NCBI GenBank assembly: GCA_034509425.1
Contig: JAVTVJ010000047.1
Coordinates: forward strand, 62,001-126,000
DNA length: 64,000 nt
From: Eopsaltria australis
Lineage: Eukaryota > Chordata > Aves > Passeriformes > Petroicidae
Direction of reading: 5' to 3'
The notes under the pieces are model-generated. The model made no database searches. It worked only from the letters and a program-made list of their open reading frames with translations, and was not told the origin of the DNA. The translations under genes and the position numbers were made by a program. Below are positions 54,015-64,000 of this stretch, in pieces. Within the stretch, counting starts at the first letter, position 1, and every line of letters starts with the position of its first letter.

Positions 54015-57000
54015 ATTCGATGGCCTGGCACATCAGATCCACAGAAGTACAAAGCTTTAGTGGACACCGGTGCACAGTGTACACTGATGCCATCAAGGCA
54101 CAAGAGTGCAGAAGCCATCTGGATCTCTGGAGTGACAGGGGGATGCCAGGAGTTGTCGGTAGTAAAAGTTGAGGTGAGCTTAACAGGGAACAGATGGCAA
54201 AGGCACCCCATCGTGACTGGCCCAGAGGCCCCTTGTATCCTTGGCATCAACTACCTCAGGAGAGGGTATTTTAAGGATCCAAAGGGATATCGATGGGCCT
54301 TTGGCATAGCTGCGGTGAATACAGAGAAGATCAAACAGTTATCCACCCTGCCTGGCCTCTCAGAAGATCCCTTCATCGTAGGATTGTTGCAGGTGGAAGA
54401 TCAACAAGTACCGATTGCTACCAGAACAGTGCACCGGAGGCAGTATCGTACCAACCGGGACTCCATGACTCCTGTCCATGAACTAATTCGTCGACTGGAG
54501 AGCCAAGGAGTCATCAGCAGGACCCGCTCACCCTTCAACAGCCCCATATGGCCAGTGCGGAAGTCAAATGGGGAATGGCGGCTGACAGTGGACTATCGGG
54601 GCCTGAATGAAGTCACACCACCTCTCAGTGCTGCCGTACCAGACATGTTGGACCTCCAATATGAGCTAGAGTCAAAAGCAGCCAAATGGTATGCAACAAT
54701 TGACATAGCTAATGCATTTTTCTCAATCCCTCTGGCGGCAGAGTGCAGGCCACAATTTGCTTTCACTTGGAGGGGTGTCCAGTACACCTGGAACCGACTG
54801 CCCCAGGGGTGGAGACACAGCCCCACCATCTGCCATGGCCTGATCCAGGCTGCTCTGGAACAGGGTGGAGCTCCGGAACACCTGCAATATATTGATGATA
54901 TCATTGTGTGGGGTGATACAGCAGGAGAAGTTTTTGAAAAAGGGAAGAAAATAATCCAAATTCTTCTGAAAGCTGGTCTTGCCATAAAACAAAGTAAGGT
55001 GAAGGGACCTGCACAGGAAATCCAGTTTCTAGGAATAAAATGGCAGGATGGGCGCCGTCATGTGCCTACAGAGGTGGTGGACAAAATTGCCAATATGTCT
55101 CCACCAGTTACTAAGAAAGAAACACAAGCTTTCTTGGGCCTTGTAGGATTCTGGAGAATGCACATTCCAGGCTATAGTCAACTTGTGGGCCCCCTCTATC
55201 AAGTGACCCGGAAGAAGAATGACTTCAAGTGGGGCCCTGAGCAGAAACAGGCCTTTGAGCAAATCAAACAAGAAATAGCTCGTGCGGTGGCTCTTGGGCC
55301 TGTTCAGACAGGACCAGATTTACAAAATATACTCTACACTGCAGCTGGGGAGCAGGGCCTCACCTGGAGCCTCTGGCAGAGGACCGCAGGAGAAACCCGA
55401 GGTCGGCCATTAGGATTCTGGAGCAGGAGTTACCGAGGATCAGAAGCCCACTATACTCCAACTGAAAAAGAAATACTAGCGGCTTATGAGGGGGTTCGAG
55501 CAGCCTCAGAAGTTGTTGGGACAGAAGCGTGTCTCCTCTTGGCACCACGATTGCCTTTCCTACACTGGATGTTCAAAGGAAACATTCCCTCTGTGCATCA
55601 TGCAACCAGTGCTACATGGAGTAAGTGGGTGGCCTTAATTACACAACGAGCCCGAATGGGAAAACCCAACTTCCCAGGAATCCTAGAAGAGATTTTGAGT
55701 TGGCCAGAAGCCAGAGATTTTGGAGCAGTGTCTGAGAAGGTGACTCGTGCCCAAGAAGCACCACCATATAATGAGTTACCAGAAAACGAAAGAAAATATG
55801 CTTTATTTACTGATGGATCCTGTCGAGTGACAGGAAACCATCGGAGGTGGAAAGCTGCTGTGTGGAATCCCACACGACAAGTCATTGAGGTTGCTGAAGG
55901 GGAAGGCGAATCAAGCCAGTGTGCAGAGGTGAAAGCCATCCAACTAGCCCTAGAGATTGCTGAGAGAGAAAAGTGGCCCATACTCTATCTCTATACTGAC
56001 TCCTGGATGGTGGCTAATGCCCTATGGGGATGGCTGCAGCAGTGGAAGAAAAGCAACTGGCAGCGCAGGGGAAAACCCATCTGGGCTGCTGCATTATGGC
56101 AAGACATTGCTGCACGGATAGAAAACATGACTGTGAAAGTACGCCATGTAGATGCCCATGTGCCCAGAAGTTGTGCCACTGAGGAGCATCAAAACAATGA
56201 ACGGGTAGATAAGGCCACCAAAATTGGAATAGCTCAGGTGGACCTAGATTGGGAGAGAAAGGGTGAGCTATTTATAGCCCGATGGGCCCATGAAACATCA
56301 GGGCATCTTGGAAGGGATGCAACATACAGATGGGCTCGTGATCGAGGGGTGGATCTGACCATGGAGGCCATCACACAGGTTATTCATCAGTGTGAAACAT
56401 GCACTGCCATCAAGCGAGCCACACGAGTGAAGCCTCTTTGGAGTGGAGGGCGGTGGCTGGGGTTCCAGTATGGTGAAGCCTGGCAAATTGATTACATTGG
56501 GCCATTGCCACGAACACGCCAAGGCAAGAGTTACATCCTCACCATGGTGGAGGCCACAACTGGCTGGCTGGAAACGTACCCAGTAAACCACGCCACGGCT
56601 CGGAACACAATTTCAGGTCTTGAAAGACACATTTTGTGGCGACGTGGAACCCCAGATAGAATTGAGTCAGACAATGGGACTCATTTTCGAAATAATCTTA
56701 TTAACTCCTGGGCAAAGAGGCATGGCATTAAGTGGATATATCATGTTCCTTATCACCCACAGGCCTCTGGGAAGATTGAAAGATATAATGGACTGTTAAA
56801 AACTCTGCTACGGGCACTAGGTAATGGGACATGGAAACATTGGGATGTGAATTAGGCAGAAGCCACTTGGCTAGTCAATACTAGGGGATCTGTTAACCGC
56901 CCTGGTCCCGCCCAAACTAAACCCTTAGACACTGTGGAGGGAGACAAGGTTCCTGCACTACACATAGGAAAGTGGCTGGGGAAGTCAGTGTGGGTTGGGT

Positions 57001-57128
57001 CCCCCATGGGGAAGGGCAAACCCATTCGTGGGATTGTCTTTGCCCAAGGACCTGGGTGCACTTGGTGGGTAATGCAGGAGGATGGGGAGACTCAGTGTGT
57101 GCCCCAAGGTGACTTCACCTTGGGGTAA
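54015..57128 (+). pseudogene. pol: Provirus D pol: protease, RT, RNase H and integrase
   Basis: The main frame is open for 931 codons (54060-56855). It has a protease active site LVDTGAQCTL at its start, RT with FNSPIWPVRKSNGEWR, TIDIANAFFSIPL, LPQGWRHSPTICH and YIDD (residues 277-280), and RNase H with TDGSC (D585). Integrase has a zinc finger (HETSGH, CETC) and the triad D811 (WQIDYIG), D871 (ESDNGTHF), E907 (GKIERYNG), with 35 residues between the last two. A TAG at 56853-56855 stands where TTG would fit, and the frame then continues to 57128 with the integrase C-terminal strands (IGKWLGKSVWVGSP, CTWWVMQEDGE). Another TAG at 54012-54014 cuts it from the gag side. All catalytic residues are present. 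This is typical of ERVL Pol. Confidence 0.9.
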
Positions 57129-57436
57129 GAATAATGCATGTTGGAAGTTGTATGTTGCAGGATGTAAGCAGCAGAAGGGACATGAGCTGACGAAGAACAA
57201 ACTTCAGCAAGGGGCAAGAAAAAGGCCACAATGAACAGGGATGGTGCCAGTCCTCGACAATCAAGTTCACTATTCCTCCTGCCCTGACCCCCCACTCTGC
57301 TGGAAATGGAGACCACGTGGAAGGATGCGAGAGGACAGGAGATAGTAGTTAATGTGATGGGGATGGTTTAAGGATGTAGCTTAAACTGCATGTGTGAGTA
57401 GAAAAGGATTTCTGAGCATGATGCAAATGGTATGGA
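57129..57436 (+). other. Provirus D untranslated region before the 3' LTR
   Basis: About 300 bp between pol and polypurine tract. No env or dUTPase frame is seen. Confidence 0.6.
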
Positions 57437-57451
57437 ATAAGGGGTGGAAAT
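57437..57451 (+). promoter_or_regulatory. Polypurine tract of provirus D
   Basis: ATAAGGGGTGGAAAT abuts the TGTATTGGG start of the 3' LTR. Confidence 0.7.
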
Positions 57452-58025
57452 TGTATTGGGTCTGACTGGGGTAAAGCTCACAGCCCTTACACTGCTGTAC
57501 TTTGCTTTGGTAGCTGGCATTGATAACAGAGCAGTGTTTTGGCTACTGCCAAGCTGTGCTGTCCCTGTGACATTCCTTCCCCCACTGAAGGGGATGGGGG
57601 GGCCAGATCCTGGGAGGGGACACCAGCAGGCCAGCTGACCCCAGTCAGCCAAAGAGATATTCCATACCATATGACATCAGCTCAGATATATAAGGGAAGG
57701 AAGAGAGGAGGAGGGGGGAGGCATTCGGGACTTGTCCATGTTTGTCTCCTCGAGCAACCATCACGTGTGCTGGAGCCCTGCTTCCCAGAAAGTGTCTGGA
57801 CATCGCTACTGATGGGAAGTAGAGATTGATTGTTTTCTCTTCTTGCTCTTGCGCGCGCATCTTTCAACTTGCTTGTTTTATTTTTTTTCCTCCACTGTAA
57901 TAAAACTGCCTTTACTCACCCTGATAGTCTTTTTCAATATTATCCTCTCCCCTCTCCCAGTGGGAGGGGGAGTGATAGAGTGACTGAGTGGGCACCTGGC
58001 CCCTGGCCGGGGTCAACCCACAACA
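57452..58025 (+). repeat. 3' LTR of provirus D (574 bp)
   Basis: TGTATTGGG...CACAACA. It carries a TATA box TATATAAG (57687-57694), a purine-rich segment, and AATAAA at 57899-57904 after a T-rich tract. The last 65 bp match the 5' remnant. Confidence 0.88.
57687..57694 (+). promoter_or_regulatory. TATA box of the provirus D 3' LTR
   Basis: TATATAAG. With the 5' LTR gone, this is the only promoter left in the element and would read outward into the flank. Confidence 0.5.
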
Positions 58026-60493
58026 ACAAGGAAAATACTTCTGAAACCCAAAATATTAAGATTTAACCATGGGTGTTCAAGAAATCTCTCCTCTAGGAGG
58101 GAGTTTTTCTTTTCTCCCTTTAAACTGCACCTCAAATTATATAATTCTTGATATTTTAAGGCTTATTAACCATTTACTTGCACAGCATGAAATCTTTAGA
58201 GATCAAGTCAGCTTTGCTGTACAGGGCCCTCATTTCAGCAGCTGAAATTCAGAATTCAACTCTTTTTGTATTGCAATTAACATCAGCCTAGAAAGCAAAG
58301 TTCATGTCACATCCAAAGCTGCAGAGATTTCCAGTAAATGTATCGAAGCTTGTGGGTTGGCCTGTTACAGAGATAAGGCAGTTTGTGAAGGTCAGTCCTG
58401 AGAGCTGAGGGACTAGATTTTAGTGAAGCAAGCCAAAGAGTAAAAAACTTTTTGGATGAAATAAACCAATGTAGTGGCTGCAACTGAAACAACATCATCT
58501 GCTGAAATTAAAATTTCTGCTCTATATTAGAAAAGAGACATATGGAGCGGTGTAGCCTGGGTATTGGCGCTTCCCAGATTTAATAATCTATGTACTGAAC
58601 ATTTCAGAGGACCCTTTTTAGAAAATTTTTCTAAGAAACAGCATTCATTCGAAAGGCTAAAAATCTTTGATGTGGAATTTAACCATTCTTTTAACTATGA
58701 TTGTCATTAGTAAAAGGCACATGCCACAGCAGTTCTGGATCTCATTACTCTTATAAATGCAGTTCACTGAATTGTTTTTTTGAGATATTTGCTGTAAGAA
58801 TATGTATCCTGGAATATAGTGACAGGAGTGGTATTGAAAGGTCTGCAGAGTGAACTTGGAAAAGAAACTCTTTCTTCTGAAACTACTGTGGGAACCTATT
58901 ACCACACTCTAAGATGTCTGATGAAATTAGACTGGTTAGGTTACCTTAAGGAAGAACAAGGTTTTAGAAAGACAGATGCATGTGTAGACTTTCAAGAAAG
59001 AAATAAACATTAAAAATTAGGTGGTCATATTTCTGCTTTCAGTATTTCTTCATTTCCTGTTTGAACTGACATAGTGGGGCAGTTAGTGAGGAAGAGAAAG
59101 AAAAGAACTTTTGTTAGTCTATAGTTTTTAATTTGCATGTTTTGTATTTTCAAAATCCAAAGAAAACACTGAAAAAATGAAAAGTAGCAGTGCTTTCTGT
59201 AGTATAGTTACTTAATTTTTTTTTTTCTGTCTTTGGTGTATGAGAAAAGAAGCAAATATGGACAGATATTCTCTTTCACCTGATATTTCATGAATTTTTT
59301 TGCCTGTGTTTTTTACATTGAAGACTCACAAACAAAATAGAAGGTCAGCATCCTACCTTGACCTCTGTTGGGTGACTTTCACAAGGCAGAACAGAATATT
59401 GCAATGATAATAACAATTCTATGAAGGTTCAAGGGCTGAAGAGTTATTTAGATTACAAAAATTTGTGGAGTTTATGAACTGAAATTTCAATATTTTCTTT
59501 TGAAAATATGGGGGTTGTACTTAAAAAAATTGTTTGTCATAGGACTAAAAAAATTGTTTTCAGAATAGGAAATCTTTAGGTAAGCATAAACCAAAATGCT
59601 ATAGAGACTGATATATATAAAATTACATGAAAATGTAGAATAAGTGGGAAATTGCTTATTTAAATAATGTAAAATTCAGATTTTAAGCAGGTGCTATATT
59701 TCCATTAGCTGAGCTGAGCAACTTAATAAGAAAAGTAAATCCACCCAGCTTTTATTTCCTTTTCCTGTTCTCAAATGCTTCAGTGTCCTGGGTACTTGTT
59801 CATTTCACTGCAATTTGTTTATTTAGTTATTTTACAAAGAATATTTTCAGTTACAGTTATTCTCAGAGTTTTAACCCTATAAACCATGTGGCATTCTGTC
59901 TGTTTAGCAGGACAGGTTTTACCCTGAAACACTGATGGAGAATTCATGTTCTAAACAAAAATTTACTAAGTTTTGGTAATTATATCTTTCAACTGATTTC
60001 TATGACACTGGCTCTGGTTGAGCTGAAGCTCTACTACTTAATGTTTGGATTAACTGAACATGTAGTGATCATGAACAAACAAATGAAAATTCATTCTGGG
60101 AATCACTTGAGCACCAGCAGAAAAAGTATTCTCATTATAGCCCCAGATGTAGTGGCATTTGTCCAGGACACTTGGCTTAGCAAACCAAGTCTTGCAAAAA
60201 CATCAAGGGACTTTAATGATCACATCATGGGAACTGCTGCACAAACTGAGGTAAGATGGCTCCTTCTAGAACATGCTTATGCAAACATTCCTTCATTTTT
60301 AAGACTGATATGCTACTTATTAAAAAGACAACTCCATTCGTGGGTTATTTTTCCATTCCCATATATTTTTTACATTACCAAGAAAAATAATACTGTTGGT
60401 TTGAATATCATTTTACTGGGCTACTCATCTGTGCTTTCTTGCATTATTAAAGTCCTGGTTTTGGTATACCTGTATATCCTGGTGTGGTTTTCC
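58026..60493. other. AT-rich single-copy DNA
   Basis: No gene recognised. A 192-codon frame starting at 60002 has no known domain, shows no supporting signals and runs into the F2 LTR, so I do not call it. Confidence 0.55.
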
Positions 60494-60498
60494 CCCCC

Positions 60499-62123
60499 TG
60501 TAGTGATTTCAGTTCGCCTATTCAGGTTTGTGGCTAAATGCCAGCACACTTACCTAAATTTACTTGATTGCTTGTTGTGAGATAAGGATTAGGAGTAGGC
60601 AAAGCAGGCTCAAACTTTATAAAGTACAAAGAAGTTTTATTAATATATCTAAGACAAAAGGGAAAAAGAAAAAAAACTCAAGAAAAAAAAAAACCAGAAC
60701 AAACTCCCCAGACCACCCCTCCTTCCCCACCTCTCCATTTCATTCTCCCTGACAACATACAAAAGACAACACCTTGACCTCCAGTCAGTTTACCACCTCA
60801 GAAACAGCTCTTGTTCCAGTTCATTTAGGGAGAGAAGTTTCTTTTGCTTAAACCATGGATCTTCTGTAAGAAAAATACAGTTTTTATGGGTCTTCTGCCT
60901 CACCATTAACCGCCGCCCGGAGCAAAGTCTAGCTTAATGGTGGATCTCTCCCACACCAGTAGCCTTCCCACAGCCACTATGGTGGGTTATGAACAGTCCA
61001 CAGGGTACCTGTTTTAAGGATGCCCAGTTCAATTGCAGCAACAAAGAAAAATCCTTTCTTCTGTGCTTAGCAGTACAGGTTCTCCTGACAACTCAGGTTC
61101 TCTAGCATTCTCCCTGGGACCAGGGCTCTGAGTCACAGCCTCTCCTCTCTCTTGGTTCTAGTTTCTCATCAGGCTGTACTATTTCAACACTTACTTGTCT
61201 GTACTTAGGTATTTCAGTTCATTGGCTGCAATAAGAACCTCACATCCCCCTTTGGACTATATCTTCATATATTACAGAGATTTTATTAGCTCAGTCCCCA
61301 ACCATGGTTCTCCAAAAGAGTTTTCAGCTTCACTCTTGAAGCAACTTCCCATGCACCCCCTTGTGAGTATCAGTTCTGCTTTCCTCACTGACTGTAAAGT
61401 CTCTGCGCTGCACTATGTAGGTGTCCTCACTCGTTCCTCTCTCTGCGAGGAAGGATGGGTGTCTGTGAGTTTAGTCTAGGCATGGAGAGAGTTAATCTCT
61501 GTCTCTCTCTCCGGCAGTGTGAGGATCACGTGCTCTTTGCCGGGCTGCTTGAACAGGTCCGAGCTGGATGCCAGACGCTCTCAGAGTCTCTGCTTGGCTC
61601 GGCCAAGCTGGCTCGGCCTGGTGGGGCCATCTAGGCCTGGGGTGACAGGGCAGGGCCTGGCCCGAGCTGGATGGAGTCCGGCCTGGTCCTTGCCTGGCCC
61701 GGAGCTGGGGCCTGGCTCTCCCTCTTGTGTAGCTGGCACACCGGCTGAGCTGTATCTGCTGAAGATTCCAGCCGTTCCTCCCCCATGCCTGCCCGGCTGC
61801 AGCGGCACGGCTGCCGTAAAACCTCCCTTCCCCCCCCCATCCCTCCTTCGGAAGGAGGTAGGGGGGGGCCTTACCAGTGAGAGAAGCAGGAGCTGCTCCT
61901 CTCCACACAGCAGCAGCAGGTCCAAAGAGGAAGAGCGTCAGAGAGTCTCTGCTTATATATGTTTTTTTCCTCGAAGGCGGATCAACTTTTTAATTGGTTT
62001 ACCTACCTATCAATCCTTAAAACTACCTGATTATTGGCTCTCTCTTGCAGGAAGGAAGTTGTATGCCTTCCTGCAGCACAGATCACTTTCTAGATTTTGA
62101 CCCCTCTGGCCTAACCCAGGACA
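60499..62123 (-). mobile_element. Solo LTR, 1,625 bp (copy F2)
   Basis: Inverted copy of F1 (11417-13041), the same length, starting TGTCCTGGGTTAGG on the minus strand and ending CACTACA. It is flanked by CCCCC on both sides (60494-60498 and 62124-62128); this fits a 5-bp target duplication but is low-complexity and so weaker proof. TATA and AATAAA are conserved. No internal genes. Confidence 0.83.
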
Positions 62124-62128
62124 CCCCC

Positions 62129-63249
62129 AAAACTACATTATTCTTGACTTTTCTTTACAATATATTTCAAATTTTACAATTAGGGGTTAGTTAGGAGGAA
62201 TTGTATTTCAGTAAGTATAAATATTGAGATTCTACATCTGAAAGAGTAAAAAAAAAATCTCATTCACATTTTCATCAACAAATAGGCACATTAACTTCAC
62301 TAAAATTATTCATGTGTTAAAAATTGTATCAATATTATGATAATGAACACTTTTATTGGAAAGCATAATAAGCATATTATGGATTTGGTTATGCTTTCTA
62401 GTATTAATCAAATAGGGACATGCATATGTTTTTGCGTTGTTCTTTGAAAATTATGTAAATGCTCAGTTTTTCCTGGTTCAGAAATAAAGGCAAAAGCAGC
62501 TAGAGAGGAACAAATTGAATGACTAAGACCAGAAAAAATGGAAAATTATTATTTTCAAGTCATGACACAAGGAGAGGAAATAACTAGATATGCATTAGAA
62601 GTAAAAATAATTTTAAAAAAAGTTTCATTCTATAATGAAAGGTAATGTCATGTAGTACAAACACTGGTGTACCATGTATACAGCATGGTCTTCCTTCATA
62701 GGGAAATGCTAAAATGACTAAATACGCATTTTATGATGTCAAAATTCCAGGGGAATATTAACCCCAGACATCATCCAGCAACAAATGTGCGTGATCCGTG
62801 TCAGCATTCCCCTTGCTCTGGAAAAGCAGGCACTTCAGCCTGGATTGCTTTAGTACTAGCAGGGGATTTATTTTTCCAGTTCTTTTGTACGTCAGTACTT
62901 GGGGTGTCAGCCTGGGAGACAAGGATGCTGTCCCTGCTTGGGGATGTCAGACCAACTGTGCCTCAGTTGCTTGAGTATAAAATAGCAATGCAGACCCTGT
63001 TTGCAGGAATGTTGCAAGGTTGGATGGTTCAGGTTTGCTGCTTAAGTACCATGACCTAAGGGCTGCTGAATCTCCTCAGTGAAAGGGTCTGTAGGGAGTT
63101 AGACAAGGCTCTTTCTATCTGATGTGGTGGCCAGGCATGAAATCAGAGGGTACAGAGAGAAAAAGCAAAAGGTAGACAAAAGCAAAGGCTGCCTCTCATT
63201 TGCTTTCAAATGTTTCAAATTTGCAACACTGAGCAACTTTTTACATAGG
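62129..63249. other. AT-rich single-copy DNA
   Basis: No gene or repeat family recognised. Confidence 0.5.
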
Positions 63250-63538
63250 ACGATTCAAATAGGACAAGGGGGGATGGTTTTAAACTAAAATATGAATGAT
63301 TTAGATTAGATGTTAGGAAGAAATTCTTTAATCAGAGAATGGTGAGGCACTGGAACAGGTAGCCCAGGGGAGGTGAGGATGCCCCATCCCTGGAGGTGTT
63401 CAAGGCAAGGTTAGATGATGCTCTGAGCAACCTGATCTAGAGGAAGGTATCCCTGCCTGTGGCAGGGGGTTGGAACCAGATGAACTTTTGAGGCCCCTTC
63501 CAAGCCCAACAATTCTATGATTCCATGATTCTATGATT
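63250..63538 (+). mobile_element. CR1 LINE, 5'-truncated 3' end
   Basis: GATGTTAGGAAGAAATTCTT, then GGCACTGGAACAGG, CCCTGGAGGTGTTCAAGGC and GGCCCCTTCCAAGCCCAAC, ending in ATTCTATGATTCCATGATTCTATGATT. This is a typical avian CR1 tail with its terminal repeats. The 5' border is approximate. Confidence 0.88.
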
Positions 63539-63852
63539 ACAGTTTTATATTAGCAAGCAGCACTTTTTAAAAAAATTGCATATTTTATACTGGAGAAGGA
63601 GAGTCCAAAACAGGGGTGTTCAGTAATAATAAATGCTAAAAATTTGTCAAATGAGTTTAGTATCTTCTAACATTTAAAGAGAAGCAGCACTGGAAAAACT
63701 GATAACTGTCAAAAGAATGTCCTTTTTGGATTAATGTAAATATTCTAAATACAATGAAGTAATTCCTTTAGACATCAATATTTCAGTTATGATTATAAAA
63801 TGAAATATTCTAAAATATTGCATCTTATGAAAAATCCTAAGACTTTGTCTTC

Positions 63853-64000
63853 TGTGGCTGACGGCGTGGGCCGGCCAGCTGCCCACCAGGGTCTCGGACA
63901 GCAGCCCCACGGCGTTTACAAGCCAGTGTCCCCGACCTGAGCGGGTTCACTGCTGTCGGGTCTCACGCCCCTTGCCGCAGGCCTCGCCTACCTTTACGGT
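63853..64000 (-). repeat. Element C-type LTR, R-U5 end, cut by window end
   Basis: Read on the minus strand it matches the last 150 bp or so of the element C LTR (TTGTAAACGCCGTGGGGCTG, then GAGACCCTGGTGGGCAGC) with some divergence, ending GCCACA at 63853. It may be a solo LTR or the 3' end of a provirus that lies beyond the window. Confidence 0.8.

Larger units (their letters stand above)
51615..58025 (+). mobile_element. Provirus D: ERVL-like gag-pol ERV with truncated 5' LTR
   Basis: The element reads plus-strand: the last 65 bp of the 5' LTR, a lysine-like primer site, gag, pol (protease, RT, RNase H, integrase), polypurine tract and a full 574-bp 3' LTR. YIDD in RT, the absence of env and the gag C-terminal text (FLREHGEDMRKWDG) fit the avian ERVL class, distant relatives of foamy viruses. 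I see no C-terminal dUTPase after integrase, unlike mammalian ERVL. Gag has one stop, one frameshift and a nested LTR; pol has an early stop before the protease and one stop near the end. The loss of the LTR start means no target duplication can be checked. Confidence 0.9.

Noticed and set aside
60002..60580. 192-codon open frame on the plus strand
   Set aside because: No known domain or codon signal, and its end lies in the F2 solo LTR. Likely a chance frame in AT-rich DNA.
1..64000. tRNA, rRNA and CRISPR-like arrays
   Set aside because: No cloverleaf, rRNA-like stretch or regular spaced repeat was found. The short repeats seen are microsatellites or gag linkers.

Overview
The window looks like bird chromosomal DNA, most likely a songbird. 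The evidence is two 5'-truncated CR1 LINE tails ending in the short terminal repeats typical of CR1, several avian-type endogenous retroviruses (ERVs) and solo LTRs, and AT-rich single-copy DNA between them. I found no convincing host protein-coding exon. The only recognisable host-derived coding sequence is the 5' end of ribosomal protein RPLP1, captured inside a retroviral element. Adding up the boundaries I could place, roughly half of the window is ERV sequence. That density would fit a W chromosome or another ERV-rich, low-recombination region, but this is inference.

Layout. 1-11.4 kb: AT-rich, no gene seen. 11,417-13,041 (+): a 1,625-bp solo LTR (F1). 13,832-22,021 (-): provirus A, ERV-K/betaretrovirus-like, with gag, dUTPase-protease and pol but no env. 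It has a 6-bp target duplication, and its RT gene is split by two 0.6-kb solo LTRs (E1, E2) with their own target duplications. 22-31.5 kb: single-copy DNA with a CR1 tail at 27.7-28.1 kb. 31,482-44,317 (+): element C, a deleted non-autonomous ERV. Its 5' LTR is split by provirus B (31,555-40,332, -), a nearly full-length gag-pro-pol-env provirus whose env frame is open from end to end. The inside of C holds a gag remnant fused to the tail of integrase, the captured RPLP1 5' end, a long hairpin and a pair of direct repeats before the polypurine tract. 44.3-50.4 kb: AT-rich DNA with microsatellites. 50,365-51,252: an 888-bp solo LTR. 51,615-58,025 (+): provirus D, ERVL-like gag-pol with a 5' LTR cut down to its last 65 bp and a 365-bp solo LTR inside gag. 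60,499-62,123 (-): F2, an inverted copy of F1. 63.25-63.54 kb: a CR1 tail. 63,853-64,000 (-): the end of another C-type LTR that runs off the window.

How the genes relate. Each provirus carries its own promoter and polyadenylation signals (in LTRs), primer binding site, polypurine tract and gag/pol genes. Most frames carry stops, frameshifts or insertions. The best preserved are the B pol and env frames and the D pol frame, each close to or fully open. Insertion order can be read from nesting: C before B, and D before its small LTR. E1 and E2 are younger than the RT sequence they interrupt, but may have been present before the last copying of A.

Most worth checking: the RPLP1 capture in C; four regularly spaced TQT-type motifs in the D Gag that resemble a dynein light chain (LC8) docking array; the intact alpharetrovirus-like Env of B next to a betaretrovirus-like Pol; and the mosaic LTR pair of C with no matching target duplication.
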